A stretch of 64,000 nucleotides of DNA from Chitinophaga qingshengii (GTDB lineage: Bacteria; Bacteroidota; Bacteroidia; Chitinophagales; Chitinophagaceae): positions 930,001-994,000 of the forward strand of contig NZ_JACVFC010000002.1 in the NCBI RefSeq assembly GCF_014529935.1. The letters run 5' to 3'. A program made the position numbers and the translations under genes. The notes below the pieces were generated by a model. That model was not told where the DNA came from, searched no databases, and saw only the letters and a list, made by a program, of their open reading frames with translations. Of this stretch, positions 1 to 8,683 are shown in pieces (position 1 is the stretch's first letter; the number at the start of each line of letters is the position of its first letter).

Positions 1-832
1 CGTGGTTGACTTCAATATTCAGTTTAAAATCCTTGTCCAGACCATATTGGCGCAGGAAACCGATCACCGTAGCACTGTCGTAGTCGTACTGGTGTTTGGT
101 GGGTTCGCAGGGTTTAGGTTCTATGAAGAAAGTGCCTTTGAAGCCCTGTTTCCGGGCATAATCGCGGGCGATGGACAGGAAGCGGGCCAGGTGTTCCTGT
201 TCCCGTTTCATGTTGGTATTGAGCAGCGTCATATAACCTTCGCGGCCGCCCCAGAAAACGTAATTTTCCCCGTTCAGCGCGATAGTGGCGTCCAGCGCGT
301 TTTTCACCTGGGTACCTGCATAGGCCAGCACAGCAAAATCCGGATTGGTGGCTGCGCCATTCATATAACGGGGATGGCTAAACACATTAGCGGTACCCCA
401 AAGCAATTTCACGCCGCTGACATCCTGTTTTTGTTTGGCATAGTCAACGATTTGCTGCATGCGGCTTTCGTATTCGGCGATGGTAGCGCCTTCATCCACC
501 AGGTCTACATCATGGAAACAATAGTAAGGCAGGCCCAGTTTGGTGATAAACTCAAAAGCGGCGTCCATTTTATCGAGCGCGCTTTGCATGGGATCAGCAG
601 ACACCATCCAGGGGAAATGTTTGGTACCCGGACCGAAAGGATCGCCGCCGGTGCCACAGAAGGTATGCCAGTAACACACCGCAAAGCGGAACAGCTCCTT
701 CATGGTTTTGCCGGCGATGAGACGGTTCTCATCGTACCAGCGGTATGCCAGCGGATTGTCGGATTCCGGTCCTTCATACTTAATCTCGCCGATGCCTTTG
801 AAGTACTCGTGGTTTCCAAGTGTAATGCTCAT
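1..832 (-). CDS. xylA: xylose isomerase, 3' end beyond window
   Basis: Interconverts D-xylose and D-xylulose in the cytoplasm, the first step of the isomerase pathway. The minus-strand reading frame opens at 832 with MSITLGNHEYFKGIGEIKYE and stays open to the window edge, giving about 277 of the roughly 440 residues usual for the long class II enzymes. The active-site segment YYCFHDVD (His about 107, Asp about 110) and the metal-site region FIEPKPCEPTKHQYD are both present. It lies 23 bp after xylB in the same direction, as the third gene of a symporter-xylB-xylA operon. The C-terminal part is simply outside the window; nothing suggests a broken gene. The long plus-strand frame over the same bases is a shadow. 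Confidence 0.95.
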   Translation of the reverse strand, partial: MSITLGNHEYFKGIGEIKYEGPESDNPLAYRWYDENRLIAGKTMKELFRFAVCYWHTFCGTGGDPFGPGTKHFPWMVSADPMQSALDKMDAAFEFITKLGLPYYCFHDVDLVDEGATIAEYESRMQQIVDYAKQKQDVSGVKLLWGTANVFSHPRYMNGAATNPDFAVLAYAGTQVKNALDATIALNGENYVFWGGREGYMTLLNTNMKREQEHLARFLSIARDYARKQGFKGTFFIEPKPCEPTKHQYDYDSATVIGFLRQYGLDKDFKLNIEVNH

Positions 833-855
833 AATAGTGGATTTTAAAATATCGT

Positions 856-2346
856 TTATTGATCACCGTTAGCCAGCAAAGAACGTAGTCCGGTGAGCCA
901 CCGGCCGTAAGCTTCTGCGTAACGTTCACACTGTTGCGTATCCGGTTCTATCACTGCCAGGCATTCCATGCCCCGGAAAGCGGTTTTCAACTCCAGGTAT
1001 CCGGCTCCTACAGCGGCGCCTCTGGCAGCGCCCTGTGCGCCGTCTGTATTATACAGTTCAATCACCACATTGGCCGTATTGGCTAATGCTTCACGGAAGA
1101 GCGGGCTCAGGAACATATTGGCCTGTCCGGCCCTGACGCGGTGTATATCCAGGCCCATGTCTGTCATGATATTCATGCCGTAACGGAGACCGAAAACGAT
1201 GCCTTCCTGAACAGCCCTCAACATATGTGCCCGTTGATGGCGGTTGAAGTCCAGCCCGCTGACGGTGGCGCCGGTACTTTTGTTGCCCAGTATACGTTCT
1301 GCCCCGTTGCCAAAAGGAAACACCAGCAGTCCGTCGGCGCCTGCGGGGGCCTGTGCGGCTTCCCTGTTCATATCCGTGTAGCTGATATCACCGATCAGGT
1401 TACGCAGCCAGGAATGAGCGATGCCGGTGCCATTGAGGCACATGAGCACACCGTCGCGGGTATGCCCTGCATCGTTGTTCACATGCACAAACGTATTGAC
1501 CCGGCTTTCCCGGTCGAAGGTGTGTTGATCATGCACGGCATATACCACGCCGGATGTGCCGGCCGTAGTAGCCGCTTCACCTGGTTCCAGTACGTTGAGT
1601 GAAAAAGCGTTGTTGGGTTGATCGCCGGCGCGGTAGGTGACCGGTGTGCCGGGCGCCAGCTGCAAAGCAGCAGCAGCAGCGGCAGTGAGCTGTCCCTGAA
1701 GGCCGAAGGTGGGCACTATGGAGGAAAGCAGCTGCGGATCGATCTGGTAATAATCCAGCAGGGCGGTGCTGACGGTATTGGCGGGGAAGTCCCAAAAGGT
1801 ACCTTCCGACAGGCCGGAGATGGTGGTAGTGGCTTCCCCGGTGAGTTTCAGGGCGATAAAATCGCCGGGCAACATCACCTTATGAATACGTTCGTAGATC
1901 TGTGGTTCGTTTTCGTGTATCCATCGCAGTTTGGACGCGGTGAAGTTACCGGGGGAATTGAGCAGGTGCGTCAGGCAATAAGGTTCGCCGAGTGCGGTGA
2001 ACGCCTGCCTGCCGGTGGCGACCGCCCGGCTGTCGCACCAGATAATGGCAGGGCGCAGCACCTGGTTGTTTTTATCAACACATACCAGGCCATGCATCTG
2101 ATAAGCGATACCGATACCTTTTACCGCAGAGGGATCAAAAGGATGTTGCCGGCGCAGGAGTGCGGTGGCGTTCACCACCTCCTGCCACCAGCTTTCCGGG
2201 TCCTGCTCCGCCCAGTCAGGCTGCGGCACCCGGATAGGCATCTCGCGGGAGGGACTGGCGGCCGTTGCCAGGCAACGGCCTGTATCTGCGTCCAGCAAGG
2301 CTGCTTTAATAGAAGAAGAGCCGATATCGTAGCCAATAAAATACAT
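856..2346 (-). CDS. xylB: xylulokinase (FGGY family)
   Basis: Phosphorylates D-xylulose with ATP to xylulose 5-phosphate, which feeds the pentose phosphate pathway. The 496-residue length is normal for the family. The N-terminal phosphate-binding loop GYDIGSSSIKA is at residues 5-15, the substrate region QMHGLV at about 83-88, the likely catalytic Asp in RAGDQPNNA at about 242, and the second ATPase-fold half carries TAGTSGVVYAV. It starts 6 bp after the symporter stop codon and is followed 23 bp later by xylA, so the three genes almost certainly share a transcript. Other FGGY sugar kinases are possible on sequence alone, but the xylA neighbour settles the substrate. Confidence 0.93.
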   Translation of the reverse strand: MYFIGYDIGSSSIKAALLDADTGRCLATAASPSREMPIRVPQPDWAEQDPESWWQEVVNATALLRRQHPFDPSAVKGIGIAYQMHGLVCVDKNNQVLRPAIIWCDSRAVATGRQAFTALGEPYCLTHLLNSPGNFTASKLRWIHENEPQIYERIHKVMLPGDFIALKLTGEATTTISGLSEGTFWDFPANTVSTALLDYYQIDPQLLSSIVPTFGLQGQLTAAAAAALQLAPGTPVTYRAGDQPNNAFSLNVLEPGEAATTAGTSGVVYAVHDQHTFDRESRVNTFVHVNNDAGHTRDGVLMCLNGTGIAHSWLRNLIGDISYTDMNREAAQAPAGADGLLVFPFGNGAERILGNKSTGATVSGLDFNRHQRAHMLRAVQEGIVFGLRYGMNIMTDMGLDIHRVRAGQANMFLSPLFREALANTANVVIELYNTDGAQGAARGAAVGAGYLELKTAFRGMECLAVIEPDTQQCERYAEAYGRWLTGLRSLLANGDQ

Positions 2347-2352
2347 ACACGA

Positions 2353-4029
2353 TTACCAATATACGGTATACAATGCAATGAGGATACCGATAATAAACAG
2401 GGCGCCAATGGTAAACGGCATCGCTGTTTTGAACATGCTGCTGTCTATTTGCAATCCTTTCGGATTGTTTTTGCTTGCAGGATCTGCCAGGGAGATGATG
2501 ATCATGCCTATTATACAAATCACGAACACAACGCCCATACGATCGATGAAGGCCATTTCATAAACACCGGCAGCGTTGGGAGCGGCCCATCCAAACTGGT
2601 AGAGCGGCTGCAGGTCTACCCAGTTCGGCAGGAACTTCAGCACAAAAGACATCAGTAAACCAACGATCATGGCAAACAGTGCGGCGTTGGAGGTGGTACG
2701 CTTCCAGAAGAAACCCATGATGAACATGGCAAACACACCGGGAGAAACGAAGCCGGTATATTCCTGGATGAACTGGAAACCGCCTTTTTTATCGATGCCC
2801 AGGAAGTTGGACAGGATAATGGCGAGCACCATGGCGACAATCACGGTGGTACGGCCTACGCTCACGATTTTCTTTTCGTCAGCCTCTTTGTTATATATCT
2901 TCTTATAGATATCCAACGTAAAAATGGTAGAAATACTATTGGCTTTACCAGCCAGAGAAGCCACTACAGCGGCAGTCAGCGCGGCAAATGCCAGTCCTTT
3001 CAGACCACCGGGCAGGAGGTTGAGCAGCACCGGATAAGCATTGTCCGGGTTCAGGGAGCCCCCCTGCATCATCTCTGTCTGGAACTGGCCCTGCTGGTAC
3101 AGCACATAAGCCGCAATACCCGGTAGTACCACGATGATAGGCATGAGCAACTTCAGGAAACCGGCAAACAGCAGACCGCTGCGGGCCGTTTTCAGATCGG
3201 CGCCCAGTGCCCGTTGCGTGATATATTGGTTACAACCCCAGTAGTTGAGGTTCACAATCCACATACCGCCTACGAGTATACTTAACCCCGGCAAGTCGAG
3301 ATAGTGTGCATCTGTCTTTTTAAAGATCATGTGGAAATGATCGTCGGCATGCTGGTGCAACAGGCTGAAACCCTGCATCACGCCGCCGCCGCCGAAATGT
3401 TTTGCCACCAGGTCCAACGCCAGGTAGGTAGTAGCCAGACCGCCCAGGATCAGGAAAAACACCTGTATTACGTCGGTATAGCCGATCACTTTCATGCCGC
3501 CCAGGGTAATAAGCACCGCAAAGAAGGACAGCGCCACCATGCAGACATAAAAGTCGATACCGGAGATTTTGTTGATCGCCAGTGCCCCCAGGTACAGGAT
3601 AGACGTGAGGTTTACCACCACATACAACAGCAACCAGAACACCGCCATGATGGTACTTACCGTTTGGTTGTACCGGCGCTCCAGGAACTGGGGCATGGTG
3701 TAGATCTTGTTTTTCAGGTAAATGGGGAGGAAAAACACCGCCACTACAATCAGGGTGGCTGCCGCCATCCATTCATAGGTGGAGATAGCCAGGCCCATAG
3801 AGAAACCGGAGCCCGACATGCCGATGAACTGTTCCGCCGAGATATTGGACGCAATCAGGGAGGCGCCGATAGCCCACCAGGTAAGGGAACCTTCAGCCAG
3901 GAAGAAGTCCTTGGAATCGGTGGTCGCCTTCTTTTTCTTCTGATAGATGTAATACCCGTAGCCGGCCACGATTACGAAATATACCAGGAATACCAGGTAA
4001 TCGACGTAGTGTAGTAAGTTTGGTTGCAT
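2353..4029 (-). CDS. sodium/solute symporter (SSS family), probable xylose importer
   Basis: A 558-residue inner-membrane protein with about 14 hydrophobic segments and the SSS-family layout of SGLT-type sugar transporters. The first helix contains VDYLVFLVYFVIVAGYGYYI, followed by the conserved SLTWWAIGASLIASNISAEQ segment that, in this family, contributes to the sodium and substrate sites. It is the first gene of the operon with xylB and xylA, so D-xylose is the most likely substrate, carried with sodium. The start at 4029 gives MQPNLLHYVDYL. I did not find a full-consensus promoter in the 220 bp upstream. The substrate is inferred from context; related transporters carry glucose, galactose or myo-inositol. 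Confidence 0.88.
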   Translation of the reverse strand: MQPNLLHYVDYLVFLVYFVIVAGYGYYIYQKKKKATTDSKDFFLAEGSLTWWAIGASLIASNISAEQFIGMSGSGFSMGLAISTYEWMAAATLIVVAVFFLPIYLKNKIYTMPQFLERRYNQTVSTIMAVFWLLLYVVVNLTSILYLGALAINKISGIDFYVCMVALSFFAVLITLGGMKVIGYTDVIQVFFLILGGLATTYLALDLVAKHFGGGGVMQGFSLLHQHADDHFHMIFKKTDAHYLDLPGLSILVGGMWIVNLNYWGCNQYITQRALGADLKTARSGLLFAGFLKLLMPIIVVLPGIAAYVLYQQGQFQTEMMQGGSLNPDNAYPVLLNLLPGGLKGLAFAALTAAVVASLAGKANSISTIFTLDIYKKIYNKEADEKKIVSVGRTTVIVAMVLAIILSNFLGIDKKGGFQFIQEYTGFVSPGVFAMFIMGFFWKRTTSNAALFAMIVGLLMSFVLKFLPNWVDLQPLYQFGWAAPNAAGVYEMAFIDRMGVVFVICIIGMIIISLADPASKNNPKGLQIDSSMFKTAMPFTIGALFIIGILIALYTVYW

Positions 4030-4129
4030 AAATGTTCAAACGTGGTTTGTATAATAAATTTGGCGAATCAATATAGTGAAATAAATGTATTAAATACACT
4101 TATGCACCATAAAAAAAGCTAAAACTAAA

Positions 4130-4155
4130 AACCGCAGTTTGGACTGCGGTTCCCC
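4130..4155 (-). terminator. intrinsic terminator of the FAD oxidoreductase gene
   Basis: Perfect 9-bp inverted repeat AACCGCAGT / ACTGCGGTT with a 4-nt loop. On the minus strand it is followed by TTTTTAGTTTTAGC. It lies about 100 bp after the stop at 4254 and ends that transcript before the xylose operon promoter region. Confidence 0.8.
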
Positions 4156-4187
4156 AAGAGATCAAATCTATACATTTAAAATTGCTA

Positions 4188-4201
4188 TCAAAGCGCTTTA
4201 A
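4188..4201. promoter_or_regulatory. possible LacI-type operator upstream of the xylose operon
   Basis: The palindrome AAAGCGCTTT (4190-4199) with a central CG step resembles LacI-family operators. It lies 160 bp upstream of the symporter start, on the far side of the terminator at 4130. No regulator gene is adjacent, so the assignment is tentative. Confidence 0.25.
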
Positions 4202-4253
4202 CAAAAAAACGGAGGGGCGTAGGGGTTATAGCGTAAAGTGGCCAGCAGCAAGG

Positions 4254-5390
4254 CTACTGCTGTGCCATCGCCGCAATTTTATCACCTATTAATGACCCGA
4301 TAGCCACTCCCATGCCGCCCATACGCACACCGAGGAGGATGTTTTCCGTATAGGATTGCACGATAGGTTGTTTGGTATGACCGAAAGCCATGATGCCGGT
4401 CCACCGGTCGGCGATGGTGAACGGCCGCCCCGGGAGTATCACATGGCGTAACATTTCCTCCAGTTCCTGCTGGATGCGGTCGTTGTACCGGAATTCGGTG
4501 GAGGTTTCACCGGAGAAGTCCAGCTGCCGCCCGCCACCGAGCAGTACCCGGCCATCCAGCTCGCGGAAATAAAAATATCCTTCTTCCAGGTGGAAAACAC
4601 CTTTGAAGGGCAGTCCGGGTATGGGCGCTGTAATCAGCACCTGTCCCCTGCCGGGCGTTATTTCCAAATCAGGCAGCAGTTGACGGGTAAACGCATTGGT
4701 ACATATCAGCAGCTTACGGGCCTGAAAAACCACATCTTCCTTCAATACCTGGTTGGAGACTACCACTTCCACGCCTGCACGCAGGTCTTCTATGCGGGTA
4801 ACCGGGCAACCGGTTTTGATTTCAACGCCCATGGCGATAGCTTTATCAATCAGCGCCCGCATCATCTTGCCGGTATGCAGTTCCCCTTCATAATGGTTGC
4901 AGACCATCGCCTTCACATGCGTGGTGGCGAAACCAAAAGTCTTCACCTTACCGGTAGCCAGGGAAAAAGCCGGTGTTTTATCCAGCACGCCTGCCAGCAT
5001 TTGGTTCACCTCGTCCAGCTGATGCAACGCCCATTCTTCCCGGGCGCCGATCAGTTCATAGCTGCCGTTTTCGTGGTAGCCGATCCGTTCATCACCCAAC
5101 CGTTTACGCAGTAGCTGTAAGCCCGCGCGACGCATGGATACCAGGTTCAGCACCGTTTCCGTGGACATGTTCTGCAAATCCGCCAGAATTTCCGTGAGAC
5201 TGCCGATACAGGCGAAGCCCGCATTTTTGGTACTGGCGCCGGTAGGCAGTACCTCTCTTTCCAATACCAGCACCCGGGCATGCGGGTTGCGTTCCCGGAG
5301 ACTGATGGCCGCGGAGAGGCCCACGATACCGCTGCCTACCAGGATATAATCGTACTGAAGCAGACTTTGCTTTTCCCAATAACTTAACAT
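4254..5390 (-). CDS. FAD-dependent oxidoreductase (DAO / D-amino acid oxidase family)
   Basis: A 378-residue flavoenzyme of the DAO family, which includes glycine oxidase, sarcosine oxidase and D-amino acid dehydrogenases. The N-terminal dinucleotide-binding motif is YILVGSGIVGLSAAISL (about residues 15-31), followed by the acidic end of beta-2 in RVLVLEREVLPTGASTKNAG. The C-terminal FAD-contacting segment reads GVRMGGMGVAIGS. There is no signal peptide. It is divergent from the alcohol dehydrogenase at 5470 (79-bp gap) and has its own terminator at 4130, so it is probably monocistronic. The amine substrate cannot be told from the sequence. Confidence 0.85.
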   Translation of the reverse strand: MLSYWEKQSLLQYDYILVGSGIVGLSAAISLRERNPHARVLVLEREVLPTGASTKNAGFACIGSLTEILADLQNMSTETVLNLVSMRRAGLQLLRKRLGDERIGYHENGSYELIGAREEWALHQLDEVNQMLAGVLDKTPAFSLATGKVKTFGFATTHVKAMVCNHYEGELHTGKMMRALIDKAIAMGVEIKTGCPVTRIEDLRAGVEVVVSNQVLKEDVVFQARKLLICTNAFTRQLLPDLEITPGRGQVLITAPIPGLPFKGVFHLEEGYFYFRELDGRVLLGGGRQLDFSGETSTEFRYNDRIQQELEEMLRHVILPGRPFTIADRWTGIMAFGHTKQPIVQSYTENILLGVRMGGMGVAIGSLIGDKIAAMAQQ

Positions 5391-5469
5391 GTTACTAAGT
5401 TACTCAGGATTTTCATCATCATAAACCTGCTTAAAAAACCTTAGTTTCGGCTATCAAACCCAAGCGACC

Positions 5470-6519
5470 ATGATTGAAACCAAAGCTTACGCCGTTCAAA
5501 ACGCTACTTCCCCGCTGGGCCCCTGGAATTTCCAGCGGAGAGAGGTAGGTCCCCATGATGTGCAGATCGAAATCCTGTATTGCGGAGTATGTCATTCCGA
5601 TATACACCAGGTACGTAACGAATGGGGCGACTCAACTTATCCCATGGTACCGGGCCATGAAATTGTAGGCCGCATCATTAAAGTGGGCGACCATGTCACT
5701 AAGTTTAAAGTGGGCGATCTGGCAGGCATCGGCTGTTTTGTGGATTCCTGCCGGGAATGTGATCCTTGCAAGGCCGGAGAAGAGCAATATTGTGAAAAAG
5801 GCAATGCCAGTACCTACAACGGCACCGAGATGGACCGTAAGACACCCACCTACGGCGGTTATTCCACCCAGATTGTAGCAGATGAACAATATGTCCTGAA
5901 AGTATCTGATAAGTTACCGCTGGAAGGCGTGGCGCCGTTGCTGTGTGCCGGTATTACCACTTACTCCCCGCTGCGTCACTGGAAAGTGGGCAAAGGCCAC
6001 AAAGTGGGCGTACTGGGTCTCGGCGGCCTGGGACATATGGCCGTAAAACTGGCCAATTCCTTCGGTGCGGAAGTGACCATGCTGAGCACCTCCCCTTCCA
6101 AGGAAGCGGATGCCAAAAGATTGGGGGCGCATCATTTTGCGCTGATCAACGATAAAGAGCAGATGAAACAGCTGCGCAACAAATTTGATTTTATTATCAA
6201 TACCGTTTCCGCCCAGCATGAGTACAGCCAATACCTGAAACTACTGACACTGAATGGCGTCATGATTTGTTTGGGCATACCACCGGAACCTTCCACAGTA
6301 CCGGCTTTTCACCTTATCATGGGTCGCCGCAGCATTGCCGGCTCCCTGATAGGCGGCATTCGTGAAACCCAGGAAATGCTGGACTACTGTGCCGAACATA
6401 ACATTGTCAGCGACGTGGAAGTGATCGATATCAAAGATATTAACACTGCTTACGAACGCATGATGAAAGGTGATGTGAAATACCGTTTCGTGATTGACAT
6501 CGCCAGCCTGAAAAAATAA
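5470..6519 (+). CDS. zinc-dependent NAD(P) alcohol dehydrogenase (YahK/CAD type)
   Basis: A 349-residue medium-chain dehydrogenase that interconverts alcohols and aldehydes. Catalytic zinc ligands are visible in CGVCHSD (Cys about 41) and PGHE (His 63, Glu 64), with the third in LLCAGITTYSP (Cys about 159). The structural zinc site is the four-cysteine lobe CRECDPCKAGEEQYC (about 94-108). The nucleotide-binding motif is VLGLGGLGHMAVKLA (about 181-195), and STSPSKEADAKRLGA is typical of the NADP-preferring cinnamyl-alcohol/YahK branch. The gene stands alone, closed by the terminator at 6541. The physiological aldehyde is unknown. Confidence 0.9.
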   Translation: MIETKAYAVQNATSPLGPWNFQRREVGPHDVQIEILYCGVCHSDIHQVRNEWGDSTYPMVPGHEIVGRIIKVGDHVTKFKVGDLAGIGCFVDSCRECDPCKAGEEQYCEKGNASTYNGTEMDRKTPTYGGYSTQIVADEQYVLKVSDKLPLEGVAPLLCAGITTYSPLRHWKVGKGHKVGVLGLGGLGHMAVKLANSFGAEVTMLSTSPSKEADAKRLGAHHFALINDKEQMKQLRNKFDFIINTVSAQHEYSQYLKLLTLNGVMICLGIPPEPSTVPAFHLIMGRRSIAGSLIGGIRETQEMLDYCAEHNIVSDVEVIDIKDINTAYERMMKGDVKYRFVIDIASLKK

Positions 6520-6540
6520 ATATTCGGGAAACTATCTTGT

Positions 6541-6568
6541 AAAAAGCAGGTCTCCGGGCCTGCTTTTT
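6541..6568 (+). terminator. intrinsic terminator after the alcohol dehydrogenase gene
   Basis: Inverted repeat AAAAAGCAGG / CCTGCTTTTT with an 8-nt loop, ending in a T run, 21 bp after the stop codon. Symmetric enough to work in both directions. Confidence 0.85.
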
Positions 6569-6575
6569 ATATTTG
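6568..6575 (+). promoter_or_regulatory. -7 promoter box of the small-gene cluster
   Basis: TATATTTG matches the Bacteroidota -7 consensus TAnnTTTG exactly and lies 19 bp before the ATG at 6595. It sits directly on the T tail of the preceding terminator, so transcription restarts where the upstream transcript ends. No TTTG at the expected -33 spacing was seen. Confidence 0.45.
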
Positions 6576-6594
6576 TTGTAAATAAGATCAGCTT

Positions 6595-6996
6595 ATGTTT
6601 GTTAAACTATTAATGATAGATCATCAGCCAGCGGGAGATGATTACATTATCCATCCCAACCTGGATGATGTGCTGCAATCGTGCCGGCAATTAAACGGCA
6701 GCACCCGTACATACATAGGCTTATATGCCACCGAAACGCCGAATGCCGATGAGTTTATGCTGGTAGGAGGCGGTGGCAGCCACTATACCTGCTGTTATTA
6801 TAAAGACGGTGATGAATATTACCTGTTAAATCCTCATGTCAATAATCCCGATCAATTAGTTCATATTCCTATCGGCCAGCTGAACATAAAACCAATGAAA
6901 TACTGCAGCAGCAGTATGGAGGATATTTTGCAAGCGTTGCAAACGTATTGCACGACCGGAGAAATGGACGCAGCATTAACCTGGGAACTTTCTTAA
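6595..6996 (+). CDS. small protein, possible Imm1-type immunity protein
   Basis: A 133-residue soluble protein without signal peptide or membrane segment. The order of features is an N-terminal strand, LDDVLQSCRQLNG, TYIGLYA, a glycine-rich strand FMLVGGGGSHYTCCYY, then a C-terminal helix SSSMEDILQALQTYCTTGEM. This pattern (a LxxL..L helix, a GGGG strand and a late helix) resembles the Imm1 immunity family of polymorphic-toxin systems, but I recognise it only by overall shape. It is the first of five small co-directional genes, 10 bp before the next. No toxin gene is present in the window, so if it is an immunity protein it is an orphan. Confidence 0.4.
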   Translation: MFVKLLMIDHQPAGDDYIIHPNLDDVLQSCRQLNGSTRTYIGLYATETPNADEFMLVGGGGSHYTCCYYKDGDEYYLLNPHVNNPDQLVHIPIGQLNIKPMKYCSSSMEDILQALQTYCTTGEMDAALTWELS

Positions 6997-7006
6997 AAAC
7001 GTTATC

Positions 7007-7321
7007 ATGCATTATGTAGATAAGCAGCTGAAATCCAGTTATACCTTTTTACAGCGCTGGCAACATGCGAAGGCAAAAGTACGGGAGTTTTCCGCTTCCC
7101 ACCTGCATTTGACCATCCGGCTGGAAAAGGAAAGCGTGAAAGGCAATCTGCATGTGGTTTGTATTGAGCCGGTGACTTTCAACGGGAAATTCGCGTGGGA
7201 GGATGCCTGTCTGGAGGTGGTTTATGCTGCGCCATATTTTGAATTACGGGACGCCGGCGTACAGCTGAGACTGGTATGCGGGGATATTCAATGTCATGAA
7301 AATTGCCAACCGGTATTTTAA
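7007..7321 (+). CDS. hypothetical protein, small-gene cluster
   Basis: I do not recognise this 104-residue protein. It is soluble, begins with a basic helix (YVDKQLKSSYTFLQRWQHAKAKVREF), then has alternating hydrophobic strands (HLHLTIRL, NLHVVCIEPVTF, ACLEVVYAAPYFEL, VQLRLVCGDIQC), an alpha plus beta-sheet arrangement. Five of its residues are cysteine. It begins 10 bp after the preceding gene and is probably cotranscribed. Confidence 0.55.
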   Translation: MHYVDKQLKSSYTFLQRWQHAKAKVREFSASHLHLTIRLEKESVKGNLHVVCIEPVTFNGKFAWEDACLEVVYAAPYFELRDAGVQLRLVCGDIQCHENCQPVF

Positions 7322-7389
7322 CGTAGTATCAAAAAAATAAGATAAATTATCATTCATCTTCCTTAAAAAGTAAAACATAACAATGGGCT

Positions 7390-7728
7390 ATGACAGGCGT
7401 TGACTATATTGTATACACCCAACAAAACCAGGAGGCTTTCATTCAAAAAATGAAAGACACACTTCCCTTTTGGGACAGCCCACATTATGTAATAGATAAC
7501 GAAGACGCCACAACGGATATTTTTGTAACCAAAAGCGAAGCGATGTTTCAACAGATGGAGGAAAAAGGGTTTTACACGGTGCCTGGCTCCGGCGAAGGAC
7601 CTTTTTTAGTGATGTTTAACAGCCACTATTCGCCTGAGCATAATCGTATTACCGTGGTACTTCCCAAAGCCGTTCAACATTCCGAATTTGCACAGAAAGT
7701 ATTAACCTGGATACAGTCTATTTTATAA
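7390..7728 (+). CDS. hypothetical protein, small-gene cluster
   Basis: Not recognised. A 112-residue acidic soluble protein with an alpha/beta pattern: VDYIVYTQQN, helix EAFIQKMKDTLPFW, DIFVTKSEAMFQQME, the strand PFLVMFNSHYS, NRITVVLP, and a closing helix FAQKVLTWIQSIL. It is preceded by a 68-bp AT-rich gap and followed by 11 bp to the next gene. The start at 7390 was chosen as the first ATG of the frame. Small size and setting fit an immunity-like or accessory protein, but no family is assigned. Confidence 0.55.
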   Translation: MTGVDYIVYTQQNQEAFIQKMKDTLPFWDSPHYVIDNEDATTDIFVTKSEAMFQQMEEKGFYTVPGSGEGPFLVMFNSHYSPEHNRITVVLPKAVQHSEFAQKVLTWIQSIL

Positions 7729-7739
7729 ATACCGGTTTT

Positions 7740-7991
7740 ATGTTAGCAGAAGCCATGAATACCTACAATATCGCCTTGTATACCATCCGGGAAAAAGGTT
7801 ATACCATAACAACCGAACAGGACGAAGCGCAGGAAGAAATTACTTCGTGGATAGCGGTGAAAGGCGAAGCGCGCGTCTCTGCTTTTACGCCTTTATCGTT
7901 GCTGGCATTAGTAGTGGTATTTGAGGAATATGGAGTGGGGTGGAAACAAATAAAAACCGGAAATTTGTATGAAGAAATATTAGAACAATGA
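7740..7991 (+). CDS. small hypothetical protein, small-gene cluster
   Basis: Not recognised. An 83-residue acidic protein with a probable helix MLAEAMNTYNIALYTIREKG, a strand EITSWIAVKGEARVSAF, and a hydrophobic helix PLSLLALVVVFEEYG, too short and too acidic at its end to be a confident membrane segment. Gaps of 11 bp before and 18 bp after place it inside the same operon. Confidence 0.5.
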   Translation: MLAEAMNTYNIALYTIREKGYTITTEQDEAQEEITSWIAVKGEARVSAFTPLSLLALVVVFEEYGVGWKQIKTGNLYEEILEQ

Positions 7992-8009
7992 TTCAAACTT
8001 ACACCAGCC

Positions 8010-8612
8010 ATGAAACTAAAAACCGACCTCTTATACGCTTTGAAAGATCAGCTGCTTAACTGGCAGGGGCTTCCAGAACAGCACCTGGAAGCATTGGTAC
8101 AGCAATTTGAAAAAATACCGAGAGATGAAGTGTCTACCTTTTATACGCCAGCATTAACAGACAGTGAGCTAGGATCTGCGCTGGTAGCTATCGGGAATCA
8201 ATTTCCGGACAACAATAAACTGCAGATCAACGTTGTGTCCGCTTTGGGTAATATGGTATGGAGATATCAGCTGCATCCCACTGATGAAATGTTTACTTTT
8301 TTGACGGTCGCCACCGCCAACAAAAAAGCCAATTTTTATGTAGCCCTGCACATGCCGGTGTTTCCGCAGTACTGGTTATGGGAAGGGAAATGGCAGTACC
8401 TGTTGTCTGTTCCGAATATTGCGCCGAAGAAAAAATCTTTTACGGTTTTTCATGATACCGTTAAACGCGTTCTGGAAAACCATGATGAAATGCCGTTGGC
8501 CGTTAAACAACAGATTATCCGGAAGCTACAAACCAGGATGGAAGAAGCGGATACGCCTCCTGTGCTGAAAGATGAGTACCTGGCGACTATTCATGCGTTA
8601 ATCAACCAGTAA
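8010..8612 (+). CDS. hypothetical protein, last gene of small-gene cluster
   Basis: Not recognised. A 200-residue soluble protein, predominantly helical, with helices around LLYALKDQLLNW, EQHLEALVQQFEKI, LGSALVAIGNQF, VALHMPVFPQYWLWEG, and VKQQIIRKLQTRMEEA. The spacing of the helices recalls HEAT-like or immunity-like helical proteins, but that is a visual impression. It lies 18 bp after the preceding small gene and converges on ilvA, whose stop is 72 bp away. No clear terminator separates the two. Confidence 0.55.
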   Translation: MKLKTDLLYALKDQLLNWQGLPEQHLEALVQQFEKIPRDEVSTFYTPALTDSELGSALVAIGNQFPDNNKLQINVVSALGNMVWRYQLHPTDEMFTFLTVATANKKANFYVALHMPVFPQYWLWEGKWQYLLSVPNIAPKKKSFTVFHDTVKRVLENHDEMPLAVKQQIIRKLQTRMEEADTPPVLKDEYLATIHALINQ

Positions 8613-8683
8613 CCGCATAAAAAAGCCCGCTCATAAAAATGACCAGGCTGCTATTACTCTTAAAACAACTATTTGTCAAACTC

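Noticed and set aside
2..847. 281-residue plus-strand frame
   Set aside because: Antisense shadow of xylA, whose own frame on the minus strand carries the family motifs.
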